Origin: Frateuria edaphi
Lineage (GTDB): Bacteria; Pseudomonadota; Gammaproteobacteria; Xanthomonadales; Rhodanobacteraceae
Assembly (NCBI RefSeq): GCF_021117405.1
Contig: NZ_CP088251.1
Span: forward strand, 1,550,001-1,614,000
Length of the DNA stretch: 64,000 bases
Direction of reading: 5' to 3'
The notes under the pieces: generated by a model
What the model was told of the DNA's origin: nothing
Seen by the model: the letters and a program-made list of their open reading frames with translations, nothing else
Databases searched by the model: none
Translations under genes and position numbers: made by a program
Shown here: positions 48,101 to 56,747 of the stretch, in pieces
Layout of the letters: the number at the start of each line of letters is the position of its first letter
How positions within the stretch are numbered: position 1 is the stretch's first letter

Positions 48101-48865
48101 TTATCCGTTGAGGCCCTGGCCACCGTCCACGCACAACGTCTGGCCGGTGATCCAGGAGGCGTAGGGGGAGGCGAGGAACAGGGCGGCGTGGGCGATTTCT
48201 TCCGGCGCGCCGAAGCGGCCGAACGGGATCTTCGCGAGCGTGGCCTGGTAGGTCTCGGGTTCTTCGTGGCGTCGACGGTCCCACAAGCCGTCCGGGAACT
48301 TGATGGAACCCGGGGCGATGGCGTTGACGCGGATGCGCTTCCCGGCCAGGGCCAGCGCCTGCGAGGTGGTGTACTGGCTGAGCGCCGCCTTCACCGCCGC
48401 GTAGGGCGCACCGTTGCGCCGCGGATGGAAGGCGGCGATGGAGCTGGTGTGGAGGATCGAGGCGTGCGGCGAGGCTTCCAGGTGGAGAAGGGCGGCGCGC
48501 GAGGTGCGCACGGCGGCCATCAGGTCGACTTCGAAGCCGCGGACCCAGCTGTCGTCGTCGTCGCTGAAACCGTAGCCGCTGGCGTTGTTGACCAGCACGT
48601 CGATGCCACCCAGCGTTTCGGCAGCACCGGCGACGTAGGTGGTGATGTCTTGCGCGTCGGAAAGGTCGCAGCGGGCCGCGTGCGTGGCGTGGCCAAAGGC
48701 GGCCAGCTCCTGCCGCGTCGCTTCCAGCGCCTGCTCGCCGCGGGCACAGATCGACACCGCCGCGCCGGCCTGGGCAAAACCCAGCGCGATGCTGCGGCCG
48801 ATGCCCTTGCTGCCGCCGGCGACCAGCACGCGGTAGCCGGTGAAGTCGAAGGCACTGTCGCGCAT
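48101..48865 (-). CDS. Short-chain dehydrogenase/reductase
   Basis: A 254-residue SDR with the cofactor motif VAGGSKGIGRSIALG, NNASG, and the Tyr-x3-Lys pair in APYAAVKAALSQ with Ser from HTSSIAAFHPRR. It is of the classical NAD(P)H-dependent type; substrate unknown. ATG 48865 is one base after the DUF4190 stop, so the two are coupled; its stop is followed within 3 bases by pyrD. The block therefore reads DUF4190 - SDR - pyrD - murB on one transcript. Confidence 0.9.
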   Translation of the reverse strand: MRDSAFDFTGYRVLVAGGSKGIGRSIALGFAQAGAAVSICARGEQALEATRQELAAFGHATHAARCDLSDAQDITTYVAGAAETLGGIDVLVNNASGYGFSDDDDSWVRGFEVDLMAAVRTSRAALLHLEASPHASILHTSSIAAFHPRRNGAPYAAVKAALSQYTTSQALALAGKRIRVNAIAPGSIKFPDGLWDRRRHEEPETYQATLAKIPFGRFGAPEEIAHAALFLASPYASWITGQTLCVDGGQGLNG

Positions 48866-48866
48866 G

Positions 48867-49169
48867 TCAGTGGAAGAGCGAGGCGCCGAAGCCGATCGAC
48901 AGGCCCAGCACGATCGCGGCGATGGCAAACAGCAGCACGATGAAGCCGAAAGCCAACTGCACGTAGCCGAGCACCAGGCCGACGACCGCCAGGCCGTCGC
49001 CTTCGATCTGGCCCTGCGAGCGGCGGATCTCGCCACGCGCGAGGTGGCCGCAGACGACCGCCACGATCGCGCCGACCAGCGGCAGCACGCACCAGGAGGC
49101 GATGCCGGAAACCAGGCTCACCACGGCCATGGCGCTGGTGGTGCGTTGGACGGGAGGCAGTGCGTTCAT
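48867..49169 (-). CDS. DUF4190 small membrane protein
   Basis: A 100-residue protein with two or three hydrophobic segments (TSAMAVVSLVSGIASWCVLP, then VGAIVAVVCGHLARGEIRRS), matching DUF4190. The GHLARGEIRRSQGQIEGDGLAV stretch, read in two blocks, is the conserved connector. Function unknown. It heads the block that continues into the SDR, pyrD and murB genes. Confidence 0.85.
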   Translation of the reverse strand: MNALPPVQRTTSAMAVVSLVSGIASWCVLPLVGAIVAVVCGHLARGEIRRSQGQIEGDGLAVVGLVLGYVQLAFGFIVLLFAIAAIVLGLSIGFGASLFH

Positions 49170-49220
49170 GGCGTCGGTCCTCGCTGTTGTGCCGGCTTGA
49201 CGGTAAGACCGCCGGCGTTT

Positions 49221-49293
49221 TCCCGCAAAAGCGGGAATCCATTGTGCTCTGGAACCCAAAGTAGCGAAGGTGGATTCCCGCTTTCGCGGGGAT
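49221..49293. repeat. REP-like inverted pair, family C
   Basis: TCCCGCAAAAGCGGGAATCC (49221-49240) and GGATTCCCGCTTTCGCGGGG are inverted copies 30 bases apart. It is a third palindrome type in this window, upstream of the DUF4190 gene and past the ALDH stop. Confidence 0.65.
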
Positions 49294-49381
49294 GACATCC
49301 GTTCCCGGGCCCGGCCCGCTGGTGGGCGAAGGTTGCTGTCAAACCTTTTCCCCCCGGCAGGGCCAGGGGGAAGGTGACCTT

Positions 49382-50917
49382 TTACACCGTGAACTTGATG
49401 CCCTGCGCCAGCGGCAACGCGTCGGAGTAGTTGATGGTGTTGGTCTGGCGACGCATGTAGGCCTTCCATGCATCGGAGCCCGATTCGCGACCGCCGCCGG
49501 TTTCCTTCTCGCCGCCGAAGGCGCCGCCGATCTCGGCGCCGGAGGTACCGATGTTGACGTTGGCGATGCCGCAATCCGAGCCGGCCGACGACAGGAACTG
49601 TTCGCCCGCGCGCAGGTTGTTGGTGAAGATCGCCGAGGACAGGCCCTGCGGCACGTCGTTCTGCATCTCGATGGCCTCGTCGAGCGTCTTGAACGGCATC
49701 ACGTAGAGGATCGGCGCGAAGGTCTCGGTCTGCACCACCTCGTCGGAATTCTTCACCCCGGTGATGATGGTCGGCAGCACGAAGTTGCCCTTGCGGTCGG
49801 TCAGCGCTGCACCGCCGGTACGCACGGTACCGCCGGCGGCCTTGGCCTTCTCGATCGCGGCCAGGTAACCCTGCACGGCTTCGGGGCTGTTGAGCGGTCC
49901 CATCAGCGTGGTGGCTTGGGTCGGGTCGCCGATCTTGCCCTCGACCTGCTTGTACGCGCCGACCAGCGTGTCCAGCACGTTGTCGAAGATCGCCTCGTGC
50001 ACGAACAGGCGGCGCGTGGTCGTGCAGCGCTGGCCGGCAGTGCCGACGGCGCCGAACACGATGCCCGGGATCGCCAGCTTCAGGTCCGCGCTCTCGTCCA
50101 GGATGATCGCGTTGTTGCCGCCGAGCTCAAGCAGCGAACGGCCCAGGCGGCGCGCCACGCGCTCGCCGACCATGCGGCCGACCTTGGTCGAACCGGTGAA
50201 GCTGATCAGCGGGATGCGCTTGTCGTCGACGAACGCCTGCGACAGCTCGGTGCCGGCGTCGTTGAACAGGAAGAAGATGTCCGGGAAGCCGCCGGCCTTC
50301 AGCGCCTCGTTGCAGATCTTCATCGTGGCGACCGCCGAGAGCGGGGTCTTGGGCGAGGGCTTCCAGATGCAGACGTCGCCGCAGATGGCAGCCAGCATGG
50401 CGTTCCAGGCCCACACGGCGACCGGGAAGTTGAACGCGCTGATGATGCCGACCAGGCCCAGCGGCTGGTACTGCTCGTACATGCGGTGGCCGGGGCGCTC
50501 CGAATGCATGGTGTAGCCGTGCAGCATGCGGCTCTGGCCGACCGCGAAGTCGGCGATGTCGATCATTTCCTGCACTTCGCCGTCGCCCTCGGGCTTGATC
50601 TTGCCCATCTCCAGGGCGACCAGCGAACCCAGCGCATCCTTGTGCTTGCGCAGCGCCTCGCCACACAGGCGAACGGCCTCGCCACGCTGCGGCGCCGGCG
50701 TGGTGCGCCAGACCTTGAAGGCATCCTGCGCGCGCTTGACGATGGTCTCGTAGTCGGCCGCGCTGGAGGCGTGCACGCTGGCGATCACCTCGCCCGTGGC
50801 CGGATTCAGCGGCTTGAGCGTGCCGGCGTCGGTTGTCTTGGCCCATTCGCCATTGCCGAGGTAGGTGCCGGACTGCGAATCGCCCAGGCCGAGCGCCTTG
50901 AGAATATCGTGGGACAT
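49382..50917 (-). CDS. Aldehyde dehydrogenase, ALDH7-type (AmaB-like)
   Basis: A 511-residue NAD(P)-dependent aldehyde dehydrogenase. Catalytic block [18 protein letters not shown] (Cys nucleophile), Glu region [10 protein letters not shown], and cofactor segment [16 protein letters not shown] are intact. The sequence is close to antiquitin/L-aminoadipate-semialdehyde dehydrogenases (AmaB), so a role in lysine catabolism is likely but not proven. ATG 50917. The REP-like pair and DUF4190 gene follow; a tRNA-Arg(CCT) lies about 250 bases upstream on the other strand. Confidence 0.9.
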   Translation of the reverse strand: MSHDILKALGLGDSQSGTYLGNGEWAKTTDAGTLKPLNPATGEVIASVHASSAADYETIVKRAQDAFKVWRTTPAPQRGEAVRLCGEALRKHKDALGSLVALEMGKIKPEGDGEVQEMIDIADFAVGQSRMLHGYTMHSERPGHRMYEQYQPLGLVGIISAFNFPVAVWAWNAMLAAICGDVCIWKPSPKTPLSAVATMKICNEALKAGGFPDIFFLFNDAGTELSQAFVDDKRIPLISFTGSTKVGRMVGERVARRLGRSLLELGGNNAIILDESADLKLAIPGIVFGAVGTAGQRCTTTRRLFVHEAIFDNVLDTLVGAYKQVEGKIGDPTQATTLMGPLNSPEAVQGYLAAIEKAKAAGGTVRTGGAALTDRKGNFVLPTIITGVKNSDEVVQTETFAPILYVMPFKTLDEAIEMQNDVPQGLSSAIFTNNLRAGEQFLSSAGSDCGIANVNIGTSGAEIGGAFGGEKETGGGRESGSDAWKAYMRRQTNTINYSDALPLAQGIKFTV

Positions 50918-51015
50918 GCGTGACTCCTTGTGGTCGGGCGACGTGGGGGCGCCGGACTATTGCGAAACGGCCATTCTAGCAGGGTGGGTCCGGGGGCTCC
51001 CTTGGGCGGATTCGC

Positions 51016-51077
51016 TGTAGCAGCGCGCGCGTGCGCGACTGCCGTGCGTCCCGGTCGCGCCCCGGTTCGCTCCTACA
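51016..51077. repeat. REP-like inverted pair, family A
   Basis: TGTAGCAGCGCGCGCGTGCG and CGCGCCCCGGTTCGCTCCTA flank a spacer; the same palindrome as at 38175-38261 and 60961-61022, partly diverged. Confidence 0.6.
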
Positions 51078-51168
51078 AAAGCGAGGCGGTGTGTCCGGGC
51101 CTCCGCGGGTTGGAGTTCCGATCACGGGAATCGCGCCGCACGGCCATCCATGCCAGAATCCGCGCCTC

Positions 51169-51245
51169 GCCCCCGTAGCTCAGTTGGATAGAGCGTCCCC
51201 CTCCTAAGGGGAAGGTCGTACGTTCGAATCGTATCGGGGGCGCCA
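51169..51245 (+). tRNA. tRNA-Arg (anticodon CCT)
   Basis: 77-base cloverleaf with acceptor GCCCCCG/CGGGGGC, anticodon loop CTCCTAA (CCT) in stem TCCCC/GGGGA, discriminator G and encoded CCA. The third Arg tRNA in the window. A terminator follows at once. Confidence 0.96.
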
Positions 51246-51249
51246 TTCC

Positions 51250-51277
51250 AAGGCCGGCATCGCCGGCCTTTTTTTTC
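51250..51277 (+). terminator. Intrinsic terminator after tRNA-Arg(CCT)
   Basis: AAGGCCGGC / GCCGGCCTT with a 3-base loop and a run of T. Confidence 0.9.
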
Positions 51278-51521
51278 GCGTCCGAAACGGGCCATGACGC
51301 CCGCGCCCAAGTCCCGTAGAAACGCACCTGGTGGGGCGATGCCTTGCTCCGGTGTCGCCAGAAAGGGCATCGCCCGCCGGTTGGCTCCCTCAAACCATCG
51401 CTGATGAACTTTTTTCGTGGATGCCCGCACACGGTCGACCCTAATCAACAAAGCCTAGGCGGAGCCGGTGTTATATCGGGACTTCCATTGCGGCTTTTGC
51501 CGCGCTCCCGGGAGAAAGCCC

Positions 51522-54002
51522 TTGGCTCGCCTGTCGCGTTCCGGCCCGCTGCTGTTCGTCACTGGCGTCGTCTTCATGCTCCCGGGCCTGGCGCTCGCCG
51601 CCGGTGGCATCTGGTTGATCGCGCTCGGCGGCTCCTGGTATTACCTGCTCGCCGGATTGGCCCTGGTGGCGACCGGCGTGCTGGTGGTGCTGGGGCGCAC
51701 GCTGGCGTTGTGGCTGTACGCGCTGGTGCTGCTGGCAAGCACGGTATGGGCCGTGATCGAGGTAAGGCTGGACTGGTGGCAACTGCTGCCCCGGCTGGAC
51801 GTGTGGTTCGCCCTGGCGCTGTGGTTGTGGTTGCCGTTCGTCAACCGTCGATTGGGTCCCGTCGACGCGGCACACCGCGCGGTGCCGGACGGCTCGCTGC
51901 GTGGCGGACGCTGGGCGCTAGGCATGACCGTGGCGCTCGCGCTGATGGTCGGGGTGATCTCGCTGTTCCGTTCCCCGCACGACCATCCGGGCGAGATCGC
52001 CGCCGCCCGCATGAACGCCACCGGCAGCGCGCCGGCGCCGCTCGCCAAACCGGGCGACTGGACGGCCTATGGGCACTCCGGCTACGGCGACCGCTACTCG
52101 CCTGCCTCGCAGGTGACGCCGCAGAACGTCGACAAGCTGCAGGTGGCCTGGACGTTCCACACCGGCGATTTTCCCGGCCCGGGCGATCCGCAGGAGATCG
52201 CCAACGAGGTCACGCCCCTCAAAGCCAACGGCATGCTGTACCTGTGCACGCCGCATGACATCGTGATCGCGCTGGATCCCGACACGGGCCACGAGATCTG
52301 GCGCTTCGACCCGAAGATCGATCGCCACGCGAAGGGTTACCAGCACATGATCTGCCGGGGCGTGGCCTACTACGACTCCGGCGCCTATGCCGCGCAGGCC
52401 GCGGCGATGGGGCTGGCCGCGGACCCGAAAGTGGCGGCCGCGGCATCGGCTCCCACGCCGCCGGGCGCGGTCGCACCCACCGCGATCAAGGTCGATACCT
52501 GCCCACGGCGCATCTTCGTCCCCACCGCGGATGCCACCATCGTGGCGGTCAATGCCGACAACGGGCAGCCCTGCCGCGATTTCGGCGTCGAAGGCGTCAT
52601 CCACCTGTACAACGACCAGCCCGTCAAGAAACCGGGCTTCCTCAACCCGACCTCGCCGCCGACCGTGACGCGGCATGTACTCATTGCCAGCGCCAGCGTC
52701 ACCGACAACGCATCGACCAACGAGCCTTCCGGCGTGATCCGCGGCTACGACATCGATACCGGCCGCCTGTTGTGGAATTTCGATCCGTCGGAGCCGCGCC
52801 AGACCAACCCGTTGCCGCCAGGCCAGACCTACATCCGCAATTCGCCCAATGCGTGGAGCGTGTTCAGCGTCGATGAGAAGCTGGGGCTGGTGTACCTGCC
52901 GACGGGCAACCAGACGCCCGATATCTGGGGCGGCCGCCGCGACCCCAATGCCGAGAAATACAGCAGCGCGATCGTGGCGCTGGACATCGCCACCGGGAAG
53001 GCGCGCTGGGCCTACCAGACCGTGCACCACGACCTGTGGGACATGGACGTTGGCGGCCAGCCTACGCTGGTCGATCTGGATCTGCCCCAAGGCAAGGTGC
53101 CCGCGCTGGTTGCCTCGACCAAGCGCGGCGACATCTACGTGCTGGACCGGCGCGACGGGCACCTGCTGGTGCCCGCGCCCGAGCGCCCGGTGCCGCAGGG
53201 GGCCGCCCGGGGCGACCATGTCGCGCCGACCCAGCCGTTCTCGGCGCTCACCTTCATGCCCGAGCGCAAGCTGCGCGAAGCGGACATGTGGGGCACCACG
53301 CCCTTCGACCAGCTGGTTTGCCGCATCACCTTCCGCAAATACCGCTACGAGGGCATCTTCACGCCACCGTCGGTGCAGGGATCGCTGATCTATCCCGGCA
53401 ACTACGGCATCTTCGATTGGGGCGGCATCGCGGTCGACCCGGTGCGCCAGGTGGCGATCCTCAATCCGAGCTACATGGCCTTCGTGTCGAGGCTCGTCCC
53501 GCGCGAGAAGGCGCAGGCGGTGCAGGCCGGAGGCAGCGAGCAGGGCCTGCAGCCGATGAAAGGCACGCCCTTCGCGGTCGACCTGCATCCCTTGCTGTCG
53601 CCTGTTGGCGTGCCGTGCCAGGCGCCGCCGTGGGGTTACCTGGCGGCGGTGGACCTCACCACCATGAAGAAGGTCTGGATGCACAGGAACGGCACCATCG
53701 AAGACCAGGCGCCGTTCGGCATCCCGCTGCCGCTGGGCGTACCGAGCCTGGGCGGGCCGATGGTGACGGCGGGTGGCGTGGCGTTCCTGAGCGGAACGCT
53801 GGACTCCTACCTGCGCGCCTACGATGTGCGCACCGGAAAGAAACTATGGCAGGCGCGCCTGCCGGCCGGCGGCCAGGCGACGCCGATGACCTATGTGTCC
53901 GAGCGCACGGGACGGCAGTACGTGGTGGTGATGGCCGGCGGTCACCGGTCGCTGGGAACGAAGATCGGCGATTCGCTGATCGCCTACGCGCTGCCGAAGT
54001 GA
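51522..54002 (+). CDS. gcd: Membrane-bound PQQ-dependent glucose dehydrogenase
   Basis: Oxidises aldoses (glucose to gluconolactone) on the periplasmic face and passes electrons to ubiquinone. It has an N-terminal region of about five transmembrane segments, then a soluble PQQ beta-propeller (about residues 165-820) that includes HHDLWDMDVGGQPTLVDLDL read in two blocks, KRGDIYVLDRRDG, and YGDRYSPASQVTP at the propeller start. The TTG at 51522 has GGGAGA about 6 bases upstream and gives 826 residues. GTG at 51468 would add 18. The protein needs PQQ, but no PQQ-synthesis cluster is in this window. Confidence 0.92.
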   Translation: MARLSRSGPLLFVTGVVFMLPGLALAAGGIWLIALGGSWYYLLAGLALVATGVLVVLGRTLALWLYALVLLASTVWAVIEVRLDWWQLLPRLDVWFALALWLWLPFVNRRLGPVDAAHRAVPDGSLRGGRWALGMTVALALMVGVISLFRSPHDHPGEIAAARMNATGSAPAPLAKPGDWTAYGHSGYGDRYSPASQVTPQNVDKLQVAWTFHTGDFPGPGDPQEIANEVTPLKANGMLYLCTPHDIVIALDPDTGHEIWRFDPKIDRHAKGYQHMICRGVAYYDSGAYAAQAAAMGLAADPKVAAAASAPTPPGAVAPTAIKVDTCPRRIFVPTADATIVAVNADNGQPCRDFGVEGVIHLYNDQPVKKPGFLNPTSPPTVTRHVLIASASVTDNASTNEPSGVIRGYDIDTGRLLWNFDPSEPRQTNPLPPGQTYIRNSPNAWSVFSVDEKLGLVYLPTGNQTPDIWGGRRDPNAEKYSSAIVALDIATGKARWAYQTVHHDLWDMDVGGQPTLVDLDLPQGKVPALVASTKRGDIYVLDRRDGHLLVPAPERPVPQGAARGDHVAPTQPFSALTFMPERKLREADMWGTTPFDQLVCRITFRKYRYEGIFTPPSVQGSLIYPGNYGIFDWGGIAVDPVRQVAILNPSYMAFVSRLVPREKAQAVQAGGSEQGLQPMKGTPFAVDLHPLLSPVGVPCQAPPWGYLAAVDLTTMKKVWMHRNGTIEDQAPFGIPLPLGVPSLGGPMVTAGGVAFLSGTLDSYLRAYDVRTGKKLWQARLPAGGQATPMTYVSERTGRQYVVVMAGGHRSLGTKIGDSLIAYALPK

Positions 54003-54025
54003 GATTTCCCGCCCAGGCGCGCCTT

Positions 54026-54064
54026 GTGCGCGACCCCCGCATGGGCGGTCGCGCACGGGGTTTT
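54026..54064 (+). terminator. Intrinsic terminator after gcd
   Basis: GTGCGCGACC / GGTCGCGCAC with an 11-base loop, then GGGGTTTT. It abuts the convergent sugar-porter gene. Confidence 0.75.
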
Positions 54065-54066
54065 CG

Positions 54067-55494
54067 TCAGCCAGGCATGTCCTCCAGCTCCATGCCCTTG
54101 GTCTCGCGTACCGCGAACACCACGAACAGCAGCGAGATCAGTGCGAACGCGGCATACAGACCGTAGGCGAAGCTCAGTCCGATCTCGGCCAGAGCAGGGA
54201 AGGTCGAGGTGATCAGGAAGTTCGCCAACCACTGCGCCGCGGCCGCCACCGCCAGCGCGACGGCGCGGATGCGGTTGGGGAACATCTCGCCCAGCAGCAC
54301 CCACACCATCGGGCCCCAGCTCAGGCCGAAGAACACCACGTAGGCGTTGGCCGCGACCAGCGCAACCATGTTCCATGGCGCCGGGAGGGTCAGGTTCGCA
54401 CCGGCACCGATCGACTGCGAGAAGCACCAGGCCATCAACGCCAGGGTGACCGTCATGCCTGCCGAGCCGATCGCCAGCAGCGGCTTGCGGCCGACCTTGT
54501 CGACCAGCGCGATGGCGACCAGCGTCACCAGCACGTTGACGATCGAGGTGATCACCGTGATCGAAAACGAATCGGCCTCGCTGAAGCCGACCGAATGCCA
54601 CAGCGCCGAGGAGTAATAGAAGATCACGTTGATGCCGACGAACTGCTGGAACACTGACAGCAGGATGCCGACCCACACCACGGGCAGGAGCCCGAAGCTC
54701 GCGCCGCGAAGGTCGCGAACGCGCGGGCGGTATTCCATCTTCAGGCTGCGCTCGATCTCGCCCAGCTTGTAGTCCAGCGCAGTGTCGCTGCGCATCGCCA
54801 GCACCCGGCGCAGTACTTCGCGCGCTTCGGCGATGCGCCCGCGGGCGACCAGGTGGCGCGGCGACTCGGGCACGCCCAGCACCAGTGCGCCGTAGACCAG
54901 CGCCGGCACGACCGCTACCAGGAACATCCAGCGCCAGGCCTCCAGCCCGAACCAGAGTTTCGCCGAGGCGCCGCCGGCGGTGGCGGCAAGCCATGCATCG
55001 CTCAGCAACGCGGCGAAGATGCCCAGCACGATCGCCAGCTGCTGCAGCGAACCGAGCCGTCCGCGTACGTGCGCCGGCGACACTTCCGCGATGTACGTCG
55101 GCGCGATCACCGAAGCCATGCCCACACCGATGCCGCCGACCACGCGCCACAGGATCAGGTCCCACATCCCGGTGACCAGTCCCGAGCCAATCGCGCTGGC
55201 CGCCAGCAGCAGGGCGGCCACCTGCATGGCACGCACGCGGCCCAGGCGGTCGGCCAGCGTGCCGGCATACCATGCACCGGCCGCCGAGCCGAGCAGGGCA
55301 CAGGACACGGCCAGGCCGATCCGTCCCGCGTCCAGCTGGAAGCCGCCGCGGATCGCCTCCACCGCTCCGTTGATGACGGCTGTGTCGAACCCGAAGAGAA
55401 AGCCACCCAGCGCCGCTGCGGCGGCGATCAGGACGATGCGTGCCGTCGCACGTTGTTCCAGTGCCAGGTCGACTGGCGTCTGCTGCGTACTCAT
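54067..55494 (-). CDS. Sugar porter family MFS transporter
   Basis: A 475-residue 12-TM sugar porter (PF00083 type). Signatures: GFLFGFDTAVINGAVEAIR near the start, GTLADRLGRVRAMQ (loop 2), PESPRHLVARGRIAEAREVL (the PESPR block), VFQQFVGINVIFYYSSALW (QQxxGxN-type sugar-binding block), and VDKVGRKPLLAIGS. It would import a hexose or pentose. ATG 55494. It is divergent from lacI-type gene 55614 with a 120-base gap holding a palindrome, so it is probably controlled by it. Confidence 0.93.
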   Translation of the reverse strand: MSTQQTPVDLALEQRATARIVLIAAAAALGGFLFGFDTAVINGAVEAIRGGFQLDAGRIGLAVSCALLGSAAGAWYAGTLADRLGRVRAMQVAALLLAASAIGSGLVTGMWDLILWRVVGGIGVGMASVIAPTYIAEVSPAHVRGRLGSLQQLAIVLGIFAALLSDAWLAATAGGASAKLWFGLEAWRWMFLVAVVPALVYGALVLGVPESPRHLVARGRIAEAREVLRRVLAMRSDTALDYKLGEIERSLKMEYRPRVRDLRGASFGLLPVVWVGILLSVFQQFVGINVIFYYSSALWHSVGFSEADSFSITVITSIVNVLVTLVAIALVDKVGRKPLLAIGSAGMTVTLALMAWCFSQSIGAGANLTLPAPWNMVALVAANAYVVFFGLSWGPMVWVLLGEMFPNRIRAVALAVAAAAQWLANFLITSTFPALAEIGLSFAYGLYAAFALISLLFVVFAVRETKGMELEDMPG

Positions 55495-55565
55495 CCGTTC
55501 TTCCCCCGAAGGTCCCCAGGACGACAATGGTGCGAGTCTGGCTGCTGCCGCGGTCGCCGTCCGGC

Positions 55566-55579
55566 TGAATACGTATGCA
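55566..55579. promoter_or_regulatory. Candidate LacI-family operator
   Basis: TGAATACGTATGCA is palindromic with a single mismatched symmetric pair (TGnATACGTATnCA) and a central CG step, typical of LacI-family sites. It lies in the 120-base gap between the sugar porter (-) and the LacI regulator (+). Confidence 0.5.
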
Positions 55580-55613
55580 TGGCGAGCCGGCACGCCGCGG
55601 CCGCCCGATGGTA

Positions 55614-56681
55614 ATGTTGTCCGAGTCGGCCGTACCAGAGGTTTCCGCAGCAGTGAGCAAGGCCAAAGCGACGTCGATCGACATCGCCCACCTGGCGGGG
55701 GTTTCCCAGGCGACGGTTTCGCGCGCCCTGCGCGGCAGCCCGCTGGTCAGCGAGGAAACCCGCGAGCGCATTCGCGCCGCCGCCGAACAGTTGCGCTACA
55801 AGGTCGACAAGAACGCCTCGAACCTGCGCCTGCAGCATTCGGGCACGTTGGCGTTGCTGTTGTTCGAGGACCCGACCACCGACGGCTCGAACATCAACCC
55901 GTTCTTCCTCTCGATGCTGGGGTCGATCACCCGCGCCTGCGCCCAGCAGGGCTACGACCTGCTGATTTCGTTCCAGCAGTTCTCCACCGACTGGCATGCC
56001 GACTACGCCGACAGCAAGAAAGCCGACGGCATCATCCTGCTCGGCTACGGCGACTACCTCGCCTACCGCGCGCGGCTGGAAAAGCTGGTGGCGATCGGTA
56101 CCCGCTTCGTGCGCTGGGGCGCGGTGCAGTCGGACCAGCCGGGCGTTTCGGTCGGCTGCGACAACTTCAGCGGCGGCGAGGCGGTGGCGCGGCACTTCAT
56201 CGGGCAGGGTTGCCGACGGATTGCGTTCCTGGGCGATGCCTCAAGCCACTATCCCGAATTTTTCGAGCGCTACCGCGGCTATGCCCGGGCCTTGCAGCAG
56301 GCGGGGCTGGAGGTCGACGAGAGCTTGCAGGTGGACGCCGAAAGCACGCAGCTGTGCGGGCACACGGCCATGTCCGAACTCATCGCCCGGGGCGTGGCGT
56401 TCGACGCGGTGTTCGCCGCCAGCGACCTGATCGCCTTTGGCGCCATGAGCGCCCTGGTCGAGCACGGCTACAAGGTGCCGGCGGACGTGCCCGTGGCCGG
56501 CTTCGACGACATCCCGATGGCGCGCTTCGCCAGCCCGCCGCTCACCACCGTGCTGCAGGACACGCGCAGTGCCGGCGAAGTGCTGGTGGAAAACCTGCTG
56601 AAGATGATCCGCGGGGAGCCGACCGAAAGCGTGATGCTGCCGGTAAAGCTGATGGTGCGGCAGTCGAGCGTGCGGCCGTAA
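55614..56681 (+). CDS. LacI family transcriptional regulator
   Basis: A 355-residue regulator from ATG 55614. It has the N-terminal LacI helix-turn-helix IDIAHLAGVSQATVSRALRG and hinge region, then a periplasmic-binding-protein-like effector domain ending DVPVAGFDDIPMARFASPPL. GTG at 55653 is an alternative start. Upstream is the divergent sugar porter with a candidate operator in between; downstream, convergent, is the maltodextrin cluster. Its ligand is probably a maltose-type or other alpha-glucoside sugar, by context only. Confidence 0.92.
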   Translation: MLSESAVPEVSAAVSKAKATSIDIAHLAGVSQATVSRALRGSPLVSEETRERIRAAAEQLRYKVDKNASNLRLQHSGTLALLLFEDPTTDGSNINPFFLSMLGSITRACAQQGYDLLISFQQFSTDWHADYADSKKADGIILLGYGDYLAYRARLEKLVAIGTRFVRWGAVQSDQPGVSVGCDNFSGGEAVARHFIGQGCRRIAFLGDASSHYPEFFERYRGYARALQQAGLEVDESLQVDAESTQLCGHTAMSELIARGVAFDAVFAASDLIAFGAMSALVEHGYKVPADVPVAGFDDIPMARFASPPLTTVLQDTRSAGEVLVENLLKMIRGEPTESVMLPVKLMVRQSSVRP

Positions 56682-56747
56682 GCGTGGTTTCTGCCCACTC
56701 TCCCTGCCGCGGCGGCGGCTGGTGTGAGGGCCAGGGTCCGCGGGAAA

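Noticed and set aside
51169-51521. Genomic-island attachment site at tRNA-Arg(CCT)
   Set aside because: tRNA 3' ends are frequent integration sites, but no integrase, direct repeat of the tRNA end or mobile gene is seen downstream.
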